64,000 bases of DNA, taken from positions 1 through 64,000 of the forward strand of contig SNVD02013330.1 of assembly GCA_013180625.2 (NCBI GenBank), given 5' to 3'. Of this stretch, positions 35,959-47,775 are shown piece by piece. Each line of letters begins with the position of its first letter. Within the stretch, counting starts at the first letter, position 1. Made by a program: the position numbers and the translations under genes. A model generated the notes under the pieces. The model did not search any database and was not told where the DNA came from. It was given only the letters and a program-made list of their open reading frames with translations. Source of the stretch: Boswellia sacra (lineage: Eukaryota > Streptophyta > Magnoliopsida > Sapindales > Burseraceae).

Positions 35959-37883
35959 GAGAAAATTGAAAAAATGGACACAATTAGGGGTCCTTATTGA
36001 AATTTAGACACATTCTGAAAATTTTCATGTCATAAATACTTGAAAAAATTGAAAAAATGAACACAATTAGGGACCCTTATTGAAATTTGGATACATCCTA
36101 AAAATTTTCATGCCATAGACACTTTCTTGACAAAAAGACTCAATTACTCTTATGTATTCAATTTTTTCCCAAAGCCTTATTTCCCCTTATTTCCCTCTTC
36201 AGTCAAAAATTATCGAAATCCATCGACACCGCTCAAAACGCAAACCAACACGAGCATTGGCTGAGGATAGAAGCAAAATGACGCAGAGAGAAGCACCCAT
36301 CGATACTGAGGGTCCCTAAATTGACTTATTTGGTTGTTATTTACTAGATTTGATTTAGTTTTTAGAGAATTTGAATTAGGATTTGCGTTTCCGTCGGATT
36401 TGTAAACTTATTTAGGGATAAATCCAGTGTTATAATGTGATTTTTGTTGTTTGATGCTTGTGAAAACCGAAGAAACTAGTCGTTTCGTCGCGACGTTGAC
36501 GACACTCGACACTCGACACCCACGTGTCGAGTCGTGTCGAGTCGTGAATCTGACACTCGATATCAGTCTATATTCAAAGACATATTAATCCGACACTCGA
36601 CACTACACCACTCGACACTCGATAATCGACAATTATCTATTCTTCGAAGTAAGGCATTCACATCCGACACTCGACACCACCACTTGACACTCGATAATTA
36701 TCTATTCTTCGAAGTAACACATTCACATCAGACACTCGACACTACACCACTCGACAGTTATCAATTCTTCGAAGTAAGGCATTCACATCCAACACTCGAC
36801 ACTACACCACCCGACACTCGACAATTATCTATTCTTCGAAGTAAGGCATTCACATCCGACACTCGACACTACACCACTTGACACTCGACAATTATTTATT
36901 CTTCGAAGTAACGCATTCACATCAGACACTCGAAACTACACCACTCGACACTCGACACTTATCAATTCTTCGAAGTAAGACATTCACATCCGACACTCGA
37001 CATTACACCACTCGACACTCTACAATTATCTATTCTTCGAAGTAAGGCATTCACATCTGACACTCGACACTACACCACTCGACACTCGACACTTATCAAT
37101 TCTTCGAAGTAAGGCATTCACATCCGACACTCGACATTACACCACCCGACACTCGACAATTATCTATTCTTCGAAGTAAGGCATTCACATTCGACACTCG
37201 ACACTGCATCACTCGACACTCAACAATTATCTATTCTTCGAAGTAAGGCATTCACATCCGACACTCGACACTACACCACCACTTGACACTACACCACCAT
37301 TCGACAATTATCCGACACTCGACACTACACCCTCCACCACTCGACATGAAAGTGTTGAGTGTCGATTGTCGGGTGTCGAGTTTTGTCGAGATACATCTGA
37401 CACTTGCCATCATCTACCTCATGACAAAACCAATCAATTTTTACAGTTTTTATACACATCAAACCACAAAAATCACATAATAACACTAGATTTATTCCTA
37501 AAAACATAGAATAAGTTCCCAAATCTGACGGAAACTCAAATCCCTAATTAAGATTTCCTAAAAACTAAATCAAATTTAACAAAACAGAAAATCTAGTGTT
37601 TCGGTATCTAACAAAACATAATGAGTTCACAAATCCGAAGCGGTTTCTTGCTTCTATCCTCAATCGATGCTCGTGTCGATTTTCGTTTCGAGCGGTGTCT
37701 AGGGGTTTCGGTATTTTTTGTCTGAAGAGGGAAGAAGAGGGAAATAAGGCTTTGGAAAAAAATTGAATACATAAGGGTAATTGAGTCTTTTTGTCAAGAA
37801 AGTGTCTATGGCATAAAAATTTTTCAAGATGTGTCCAAATTTCAATGAGGGTCCCTAATTGTGTCTATTTTTTTAATTTTCTC
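35959..37883. mobile_element. foldback-type DNA element A with long inverted arms and a 67-bp tandem array
   Basis: The left arm runs from about 35959 (GAGAAAATTGAAAAAATGGA) to 36510. The right arm runs from about 37390 to 37883 (ending TTTTTTTAATTTTCTC) and is its inverse. Matching blocks include GACACAATTAGGG / CCCTAATTGTGTC, GACAAAAAGACTCAATTAC / GTAATTGAGTCTTTTTGTC, and GGATAAATCCAGTGTTATAA / TTATAACACTAGATTTATTC-like sequence (inexact). The outermost 85 bp of the left arm are repeated in tandem (35959 and about 36043). The centre is a tandem array. No transposase was found, and no target duplication could be set. It resembles plant foldback or Mutator-like non-autonomous elements. Confidence 0.75.
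36570..37335. repeat. 67-bp tandem repeat array, about ten units
   Basis: The anchor TTCTTCGAAG occurs at 36640, 36705, 36765, 36832, 36899, 36966, 37033, 37100, 37167 and 37234, with a strict 67-bp spacing over the last eight. Each unit holds GTAAGGCATTCACATCCGAC, then CACTCGACACTACACCAC and an AATTATC block. The TTCGAA palindrome is in each unit. CGACACTCGACA is repeated inside units. Translations of the array are not genes. Confidence 0.93.
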
Positions 37884-39319
37884 TAGATACTTTCTTGACA
37901 AAAAGATTCAAATATCCTTTAAAATTCAATTTATTATTAAACTCTTTATTTCCCTCTTTCCTTCACTTACCTCTTCCTATTTCCACAACTGCGTCTTATT
38001 TTCATAACCGTCTGTTGTTGTCCAGCTTCCAATACCCCTAGACTCTTCATTTCTGAAACTCCTCGACTACACTTGAAACGTAAACCGAGATAAGCATCCT
38101 CTGAGGATAGAAGTAAGACGACGCAGAGTGATTTATTTAGTTCTTTTTTATTTTCTGTTTCATTAGATTTGGATTAGTTTTTAGGGAATTTGAATTAGGG
38201 AACTTATTCTGTGTTTTTAGGGATAAATCTAGTGTTATTAGGTGGTTTTTGTAGTTTGATGTGTATGAAAACTGTGAAAACCGACGAATTTAATCGCGAG
38301 GTAGACGATGGTCGAGTGTCTGATATCCGACACATCTCGATGTGCTGTCGAGATGTGTCGGATATCAGACACTCAACATGTCGGATGATAGTAAAAACAA
38401 TTTTGTCAAGTGTCGAATACATCATCCGAAGAGTTTACAGCTCGACAAAATTGTTTCTCTTTTATCCGACATGTCGAGTGTCGGCTATCCGACACATCTC
38501 GAGTGTCAGATGAAGAATCTGACACTGTAAACTCTTCGATGATGTATCCGACACTCGAATCTGACACTCGACAAAATTGTTTTCTCTTTCATCCGACATG
38601 TCGAGTGTCGGCTATCCGACACATCTCGAGTGTCGGATGAAGAATCCGACACTGTAAACTCTTTGATGATGTATCCAACACTCGAATCCGACACTCGACA
38701 CAAATTGTTTTCACTTTCACTTGACATTAGATAAAAGTGAAAACAATTTTGTCGAGTGTCAGATTCGAGTGTCGAATACATCATCCGAAGAGCTTACAGA
38801 ATCCGACACTCGACAAAATTGTTTTCACTATCATCCGACATGTCGAGTGTCTGATATCCAACACTCGACCATCGTCAACCTCACGATCAAGCCCGTCGGT
38901 TTTCACAGTTTTCATACACATCAAACTACAAAAATCACCTAATAACACTAGATTTATCCCTAAAAACACAGAATAAGTTCACAAATCCAACAGAAAATTC
39001 AAATCCCTAATTCAAATGCCCTAAAAATTAACCCAAATCTAACGAAACAGAAAACAACCAAATAAATCACTCTGCATCGTCTTGCTTCTATCCTCAGAGG
39101 ATGTTCATCTCGGTTTGCGTTTCGAGTGTAGTCGAGGGGTTTCGGAAATGAAGAGTCAAGAGGTTTCGGGAAGAGGGAAATAAGGCTTTAGGATTAAATT
39201 GAACACATAAGGGTATTTTAGTCTTTTTGTCGAAAAAGTGTTTATGGCATGAAAATTTTTCAAGATGTGTCCAAATTTCACTAAGGACCCCTAATTGTGT
39301 CCATTTTTTCAAATTTTCC
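37884..39319. mobile_element. foldback-type DNA element B, related to A
   Basis: Left arm about 37884-38310, right arm about 38865-39319, inverse to each other. Blocks include CTCTGAGGATAGAAGTAAGA / TCTTGCTTCTATCCTCAGAG, GGATAAATCTAGTGTTATTA / TAATAACACTAGATTTATCC, and CGAGTGTCTGATATCC / GGATATCAGACACTC in the core. The arms are the same family as those of element A. The left arm lacks its outermost 85 bp and abuts the right end of A directly, so the two share a compound head-to-head junction near 37883. No transposase was seen. Confidence 0.72.
38307..38870. repeat. inverted and tandem TCGAGTGTCGG repeats in the core of element B
   Basis: A unit containing ATCCGACATGTCGAGTGTCG recurs at 38464 and 38591 (127-bp period) and in part near 38832. 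Inverse versions (TGTCGGATGA) alternate with it, so the core can fold on itself at several scales. Short open frames in it are artefacts of the repeat. Confidence 0.8.
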
Positions 39320-40994
39320 TAACTTTTTTTTTAAATATATTTTGAATCGTTCAATGACTCTTTATATTTTAAATATAATAAGAAATTATGCTATTTGAAG
39401 ACCCCACAAAAATCATATACTCTTATAACTTATTCATAATTTTTCTCTGTCATAGTTCATTTTCTAACTATACATCTTATTTTTTGGGGTTGAGTTAGAG
39501 GCATAGTTAGAATCTAGTCATGGTCTCTTTACAAAATTATTATTATTATTACTATTACTATTATTATTATCTTTTGTCTTGAGAATTTCCATTTTGACTC
39601 TGTCACAAACATTATAGCAACAAATTTTGGTAAAAAATTGATGAAGTTTTCCTTTAAAAACCGCTGAAAAGAGAAAAGATAGGGTTATTCAAGGAAATGA
39701 TCGGTGTATGAATTATAAATACTCATTTATTTTAAACAAACGGGTAAATTTAATATAAACGCAGACGTTAACTTTTAAGAGTAATAATAAAAATTTTAAA
39801 TTTTGATCAAAGGGTTTGGCAAGTGAATATATGGTATAGAACAAAGAGCTCGGCACAAATAGTCACATCCTTGCGTTCGTTCAACTTGTAGAAAACATTT
39901 AATTAAAGATAAGACAAAATCTGAAATGATTAGACTATTCGCACACAATTGTAATACAGTCTGCAAAGAATATGTAGCCATGTTACCTTCAATAAAGAAG
40001 GGCAATTAAATAATGAAAAATCTGATACCAATAAAATTTATGCTTAATAAATTTTGTTGGGTTTAAATTTAATAAAATTCTTTCAGATTGAAAAAGCATT
40101 TAAACATTTAGAAGGTTTTCCGAGAAAATAAATAATAGGTTTATTAAAAAAAAAAAAACAAAAGGGCCATCCTTTAAGATCTTGAATATATCTTCATTCT
40201 TAGTTCATATTGAAAATATTTATTTTGTAAATTGTTGTATGATAAATTTTTTACAATAATTGTGATTTGTTTTACATTATTAAATGCATTCCCGATCAAA
40301 CCTGAACTTGAATGCGAAGACGACTGAACGGTAATCACAGTTAGAAAAAGACAATTCAATAATGCAAAAAACAGAGCACAAAGAAACAAAGTTTATCAAA
40401 ACATCAATCCTGAAATCATGGCCTATAAGTTACAGAGTCGGGACCAGCACCAGAATTCTGCTTTCTGATATCTCCTCAGAAATTTGTACATACCTTGCAT
40501 GGTCACCAGAAGGGCTCAACGTTGTCGTTTTGGGCAATACTGAAACAATTGGATCTTGTTATTAGATCACATATGCACCGGAAATCTAGATGTTCATCGC
40601 TTAACAAAAGGAGAGGGAAAAAATATTCTGCCCCCGTTTCTATTCAGAAAATGTAAACATAACCACAAAGTATTACCACATTTGTGAACCAAAATGAGGC
40701 AGAACAAGAATCACAAGACATGAAAGTAGTGTCATGTCATCAACATCAAATATATAAGAAAGATTTGAAACATACACACACACTTCTATATATTGCATAC
40801 GAATTATAGTTTTTTAACATTCATGATTATCGACAATGGAACAGGAGAATCGCAAACTCTTCATAAGCAACGGCTAAAAACGTTCTAATTTGTGTTGATT
40901 AGTTCCAGCCTGTAAATTATATTTATATACACACAAATACCATGCATATGTGCTGAAGATCTCATGCCTGGAAACTGAATCACTCAAAATCAGC
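39320..40994. other. intergenic and 3'-flanking DNA of the dioxygenase gene
   Basis: AT-rich, with an (ATT)n run near 39537-39570 and a poly-A tract at 40147-40159. No gene was recognised. The part from about 40600 to 40994 may be 3' UTR of the dioxygenase gene (minus strand). One short exon-like block is listed under findings. Confidence 0.5.
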
Positions 40995-43900
40995 TCAGTT
41001 TCCAGTCTCATGTTGTCCATTCTGTATGTCATCGTCACCTTTTGTCTCTTCACAAGAAAAATGAGATCTTAAACCGATCCAGCACTGATAATAATCATGA
41101 TCCATATAGGGAGACTCAAGAGCCCACGGGCAGATTCTGGGAATTAAACATGATTCAAACATGAAAGCCATGGTATCAGTAATTTTATGAGGTCCTGCCT
41201 CATTTCCACATGCAACCGTTGCCTGTAACAGAAAAAGTTGTTAGACTATGATAGTTCGTTGTGTAAAGGGGCTGCTGAAACAGCTTAAAAGCTTATACCA
41301 GCCGGTCAATCATTTGAGCTGTGATGCAGCATGGTCATCAATCAAAGTAAACTTTAAGGGCAACATAGAAATCAGGAGAGGTTTTTTAAAGTAATACAAT
41401 CAAGTTACGATCTTCGTTTTCTGCAATATTTCTATGTTAACCGCTTTGTTCTCAACTTTTTAGAAATTCTTTACTAAAATATTTCTGAATCTTTAACCTT
41501 ACTGGTCCATGTAAGATTTTGGTTAGAGGAACAAGGACAGTTCAAAAGGGAAATGAGCCGTCAATATTGAAATTGTGTTCTAGAGGCATACCTCATATGT
41601 CTTAGTATCAGGACCATGAGGAGTCATACAGCTATGAAGGCTCGCTCCTCCAGGGAGAAACCCATCAGCTTTTGCCTGGAAAAAACCAAAAATAGAAAAG
41701 TTAATTGGACTAATTATTGCTATCTTTATGCGCACAAGAAGAAACTTTTGTAAAACAGAGGAAAAATATTTCACTTCCTATTCTATTTGCCTAGAGGATG
41801 TCAACAACTCAACATGTCTCATCCAAGATCTATCAGCAACATCTTAACAAGTGCTTATAACCAGTGAATGGAGCCACACAAAAAGTAATATCAGTTATTC
41901 TTATAAATTTACAACAGCACCAACCAAAAAAAAAAAAATCTAAATTTGACATTTCACAAGACAGCCATAGCAATGTCCCATCTTTCCACAGTAACAACAT
42001 GAGATAACCCAGTTTTTATTGCTAAATTTGATAGCTTAACACAAGATCTCAAGATAACAGAACAAAGATCACATAAGATAAAATTTAAACTTGGGATAAA
42101 CATATACCTCATATCCACCATGTATCAGGCCCATAAACTCACTCATGCAATTGCGATGGTAATATGGAGGTCGGAATGTATGCTCAGCCACCAACCACCT
42201 AGGGGGAAAAATGACAAAGTCAAGCAATGCCACACCAGGTTTATCAGTTGGCGCTGTCAGCACTGCAATGCATTGCACAATTTCATTTAAGAACTCAGAC
42301 AAAAAAATACAAATGATGAAAAAATAAAATATCTCGAAAAGGGAATATCAAATAACAGACTTATTTACCTGTATTGATTGATGGATCACTATGATCAAAT
42401 AATACAGTATTATAGGGGCAGAACTTATTGAGATCATACTGCAAGTAAAATATGTTACGGTTAAATTAGCTTTATCAGGGTGATCATTATCAAGACCATA
42501 TAGCAAGGTAACTCTCTTAAATTTGTTTACGCATTTATTTTGCATTTATGGAAAACAAAAATAGCCTGCACATATCTGATATATTAAATGAGTGGTTTTT
42601 GGCAGTAAAACGCACCTTATAAGGCACATAATTACCATGCCAAGCAACTACATTGAAGGGAGAAAAATCTTGTCTTGCAGCAAATAGTTCTCCACCAAAC
42701 TTTTGCACGATAGTGTATCCTGGGCAGGCATCCTTTTCAAAGCAGGCCGTTGGAGCAAGGAAATCTCTAGGTGCAGCAAGACCATTAGCACCTATATACA
42801 CAAAAAACTGTATTATAACGCTATGTTACACTTTGAAAATACTCAATAACGTAAGCTATGTTGCATGATACAAGAACAAGAATCAATTTATAATAGACTA
42901 CTTTGTATGACAAAACTAAAAAAGAAATCATGTACCTATTGGACCCAGATCAGGAAGCTGAAAATGTGTACCAAAAACCTCTGCGACGTAACCACGTGAT
43001 GGGCCATCTGGCAAACTTACATCAAAACGGAACCCTTGGGGTAAAACAGCGATTTCACCAGGAGAGACTTGCAATCTTCCACATTCAGTAGTAATCCACA
43101 GCCCTATATAACCAGTACAAAGCATACAAATAAGACTCTACAGTAATATAACCATAAAAAAAGAAATATACTGCATAAGAGACTCAAAATTGCATAGTGG
43201 AGAAAAGATGAGAAAATTTTGATAAGCAATGACTGGAAAAATACCAAAATACTTTTAAGCGTCAAACAATGTAAGTAATTAATAATAAGTTAAAAATACA
43301 TTTGTTGCATAGGTTCACATAATTTTTAGCAGAATTAGTTTCAGATATTTATTAAGGAAAGGTAAGAGCATGCATGTTACTCTTGTTAAAGTTTAATTGT
43401 GGCACCATTCAATCAACATCCTCCCACAATTGTCAATTTTTGAATCCTCCTTCAGATGAGCGAAATTGTTTCAAGTTCGTACCTAGTACATCCTCAAAAC
43501 TCTTGCAATTTATGAACTCCATAACAAGATTTAAGCACATGCTAAGAGAGCCCATATTGGTCAAATACTTCAAACAGAAAGGTATATCCATATATGAGTA
43601 TGAAACATTAGACTAAGCTCTCAGGTTCTATTCCGAAACAAGAAGTCACTTGCATTCATCTCTGGAAGAGATCTTTTAAGTCACTTACTTCCTTTTTGGG
43701 GAACTACCAAAAAGTCACCATCTGCATTGCAGAAGGCAGAATTCTCCATCGATTTGTTGGCATTGTACCTACAAATAAAGCAATTCTTAGTCCTGCCGAA
43801 ATGCGATATAACCTACACGATTTCAACAACTAAAAGCTTCAAAGTTCAGCGCTAAGAGCAATAAAAATGGTTCACAATTCAGGAAAACTTAACATGATGT

Positions 43901-46257
43901 GCAACAATTTCATTTTTTGTGATTTTTATTAGGAGTTCAGAACTCAAAAATAGAGGCAAAATGAAGTTGGGCCAAAACAGAACTTTAATAATACAGTTAC
44001 CAACAGCAAATCTAATGGCAAAAGTATATATTAAGTTGCCACGGACATATCATCCAGCTAATGAGTTTAATAATACAGTTACTAACAGCAAATCTAATGG
44101 CAAAAGTATCTATTAAGTTGCCACGGACATATCATCCAGCTAACGAGTTCTCAGAATCACATAACTACTACTCTACTACTTTAGTTGAACATAAAGTGCT
44201 TGTGACACAAGAATGATATCATCCTGTCCACCTCAAGAATTCTGAAGGAATTTGGTTGACCATCAATACTAGTTCCCAATTATTTCTTGGCTGCAGATCA
44301 AAACAGAGTCCTCTCAAAAGCAGTAATATTCTTTCCATTTATTTGACATTATGAACGAGAATAATAAGCAACTTAAAATCATTGTGATCATTTTGGGATA
44401 AGAACCAAGAATACCACACATATCCAACCTAGGCTTATCCGGTCACCCAGGCAAAACTCTAATCAACACTCAAAACCATGTCCTAGCTGCATTGTTTTCT
44501 CAATTTGAACAAGAAGAGACTACAACGACAGAATAAGACCAGCAAACGTAATGTTAATTATCTTACACCTGAAATATGGGATGTATATAACATTTGCTAC
44601 CGAGAAAAAAACTAACTGATAACAAAATTAACTTGATCATATGAAAATAACGAAAGTGACTATGGAATACCGATTACATGTGAATAGCATATCCATGGCG
44701 AAGAAAAGAGCTGCCAGCCCCACATATTGTGTATAGTCCATCAATAAAATCAGTTGGTGAATCTGGAATAGGCTCTGGCTTCCACCGTAGCTGAGTCGGA
44801 GTGGTAGAACTGTTGGACTTATCAAATTCACTCACAAGCTTCTGGTGAGCTGGCACTCGAGGCTTGAATGGTTCATGTGTAACAGACGGTTTTATCCTGT
44901 ACAACCAACTGCTCAAAAGAACCCACCATACAATATCAATCAACAACTGAACAATAACAAACATTAAACTATGTAATAAATTTACAGCACAAAAGATGAT
45001 AATAAGTCAAACTATTGAGCCTTTGTGTGCAATGTGAGCTGACTTTTATCTTTAAAAAATCACATTAAGCTTGCGATTATTTATCGTAACCCAGAGCAGC
45101 AATTATAATAGAAAGCAAGATATTTTTACTTTAGGATGGTTCTACACTTCTGCTCTGACTTTAATACCAACTTTGAGCTTTATTGCAAAAGTTATTCATC
45201 ACAAAGGATAATCACCTTGAAGCCACTACTTGCAATATTTACATCCCACAAGTTTTCTGGGTTGGAACTCCATGAACAGAGGAACAATGGAGACGTTTAT
45301 TGGTTTAATTATGAATTACTAATTAGAGCATTAATTACACATTATTATTATTCCTTTATTTTTTTAAATTATTATTATTTTTTTACTTTCAATTAAATAC
45401 AAATTATGGTTATCAATCAGACATATCCTGTAGCTGTGATAATGGACAAGATGTCATTATCAAAGGTAATTTTTTCTGTACTTTTAATCTCGAGTATTAT
45501 TATTGAATCACGTGAGACTAACGATGACAAATTTTAATATATATAATATTTGCCCTATAATTCATTTACAAGGGGAATCATTCCCTTGTAATATCTCCTT
45601 GTAATATGAGTCGACAAACTCTTATAAATAATATCTCTTATTTTTTTCCTTTAATAAATTTTTTATACACAGATTGTAAAAGGCTGGCCATAGAATTTGA
45701 TTTTAGATGTATGGTTTTATGAAAAAAGCAGAGCAAGAATAAAAATTATTTATAAATAAATAAAAAGAAAACCTATGATTTGAACTCACGTCTGCGTTTC
45801 ACGTGACACTTTAACATAAATTCTGTCGTTTAATTATTAAAAATAATACTCAATAGCACCATTATAATAATATAAATTAGATTAAATTAACGCAACGTTA
45901 AATGAACAAATATTTAAACGTATAAGCGAGAAGACAAATAGAATAATAATAATAATAATAATAATTTAAAATAAATTTAATTAACCAAAAAGAAAAAAAG
46001 GAAATGAAGTATGAATAGATAAGGGGAGGAGACCTGCGTAGATTGAGCCTGCGAGGAGAAGTGAAGGAGGTACCGGAGATTTGCTCGGCGTAAAGGCCGT
46101 AGGGGCAGAGGAGAGGGCTGTTCTGTTCAAGTGGCAGCGCTCCATCAATCGCCTCCGACGAGAAAGAGTTGCCGAATCCAGAAAGGTAATCAAGATCAGA
46201 AAAATCTCGGCCGTTCATCCTGCTGACTTTAGCTGATGATGATTCGTGTTGCTTCAT
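40995..46257 (-). CDS. HGO: homogentisate 1,2-dioxygenase, nine exons
   Basis: Opens the ring of homogentisate to maleylacetoacetate in tyrosine breakdown and so competes with tocopherol and plastoquinone synthesis. Exons (minus): 46257-46034, 44908-44678, 43768-43689, 43103-42936, 42791-42616, 42438-42369, 42262-42108, 41675-41592 and 41222-40995. All borders and phases agree, giving 471 residues (Arabidopsis about 461). Blocks: [31 protein letters not shown], [23 protein letters not shown] (ICGAGSSF here), [36 protein letters not shown] and MTPHGPD. The iron ligands His, Glu and His (in YYHRN, MSEF and TPHGPD) are kept. The C-terminal exon reads [11 protein letters not shown] where homologues differ, then [20 protein letters not shown]. 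The start may instead be the ATG at 46218. The frame stays open upstream to 46401, but that part does not look conserved. Confidence 0.96.
43986..44150. repeat. 82-bp tandem duplication in intron 2 of the dioxygenase gene
   Basis: Two copies, 43986-44067 and 44068-44150, of a unit starting TTAATAATACAGTTAC and ending near CCAGCTAAYGAGTT differ at only a few bases (TACCAAC/TACTAAC, GTATATAT/GTATCTAT, AATGAG/AACGAG). This is recent-looking and purely intronic. Confidence 0.88.
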
Positions 46258-47775
46258 AGCTCCAGCTGTTGGCGAGCAGACAACATCATGCAAGAAGCCA
46301 GGGACTGACTGAATCATATATAGACATACAGGAGATAATAGGACAAGAATAGTGACTTTGACGTGGCAGACTGATCTGTCTTGGTCTCGGGAGACGTGCA
46401 CAGTTACGTTAAGGAAGCCGTGGTGTGGGCCCTCCCTTCTCCAATCTAACCGGTGGGCGTTGATACGATGAATGTAGTATATCCCTTATATGTTAACTTC
46501 TTTTACTGACTCTTTGATATGTCCCCAAATCCAATCATATCTTGACTCATACACGTCAGCAGTGATATAAAATAATATTATTATCCAAAAAAATTGGCGT
46601 TTGGATAAAACTAGTGCCCTTCTTTAATCAAATATTTGGGGTTACGCAACTTTATCTAACCAGTTAGGCAAATAACAATTTGGTCCTGCAGTTCCACGTG
46701 GTTTCAAATTAATCCTTCTCGTGCAAGAGCAATTTGACCGACTGCTGGGAAGTTAACATCCCAAGGCCATCACCTAATCTGCTCGCTTTGTTATCAAACA
46801 AGTGAAATTTGACCGGCTGTTGCAAGCTATATATCATCAGTCATTATCTACTTGCTCTCTATTACACAATTGGATTACACCACTATAAAGTTTATCTCTT
46901 CACAACACTTTGATAATTTACATGACTCTGTGTAGTTAATTATCACAGCATTTTAGATATTAAATTTAGGAATATATATATATATTTTGAGAAGCATAAT
47001 ATATACTCGAATATGAACAACTAGGGCTGTTTGTGAGTTCGAAACTAATAAATTTTATTGAATCGAATCCGTTTCAAACATATAATGAATTCTATAACTT
47101 TTCCATCCAGTATTATCTAATTTAAGGTTATAATCCTATCTACTTCATTTTAAGTGATTATCTAATATGTTCTCTTTATTGCCGTATTAGATTAGAACCC
47201 ATTTTTAGTTGATAAAATATGTATTGATCCATTGCATTAAGCTAATAGTCTAAACTAGACGACTGGTACGGCAAATATAGTATACACTTTCCTGTGATTT
47301 AAATGCAAAATTTGCAACCTACCATTTACGGGCAAAATAGTTATTTTAATATTCAATATTAGTCAAGGGTTAAAAATAAAAAAATAAAAAGCTACGGTTG
47401 ATTGGTTGCCAGTGCCTCTAATTGTGTAAAAACAAGGGATAACTTTTTCTTTACCAAAATAAAATAAAGGTATATATGGTATTTCACCCCTTAGCTTTAT
47501 TGTCCGTCAATTTGGGCCGAAAATAATGATCTTGTCCAAGCCCACCGAAACTTTAGGCTGGATACTTTAAAGAAAATAGAACCCGACCCGAGCCCACAAT
47601 TCCAAGAAGCCTTTTTGAGCTTTGCTTCCTCGCTTCCCAATTAATTAATTTGAAGTTTTGAACTCTCAAAAGCGGCTCTGCCTCCCACACACTCTCTCTC
47701 ACTCGCATGACATTGTCACCAACATTCCTCGCCAGTTTTTGATCCATTCCACTCGACCCCACCCGGAACAACCAA
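46258..47775. promoter_or_regulatory. divergent intergenic region between HGO and the RAB gene
   Basis: The two genes are transcribed away from each other from this 1.5-kb spacer, so it should hold both promoters and 5' UTRs. A CACGTG G-box lies at 46695-46700. The stretch just before the GTPase start is CT-rich (47690-47702), as in plant 5' leaders. Shared control of the two genes is not implied. No exact start sites are visible. Confidence 0.45.

Noticed and set aside
36534..36881. Open frame rich in repeated LDTTPL-like peptides
   Set aside because: Translation of the 67-bp minisatellite, with no independent coding evidence.
46258..46401. Upstream in-frame extension of HGO exon 1 (start at 46401)
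   Set aside because: The added residues are not typical of the family, and the conserved LDYLSGFGN block starts shortly after the internal ATGs. It is more likely 5' UTR.
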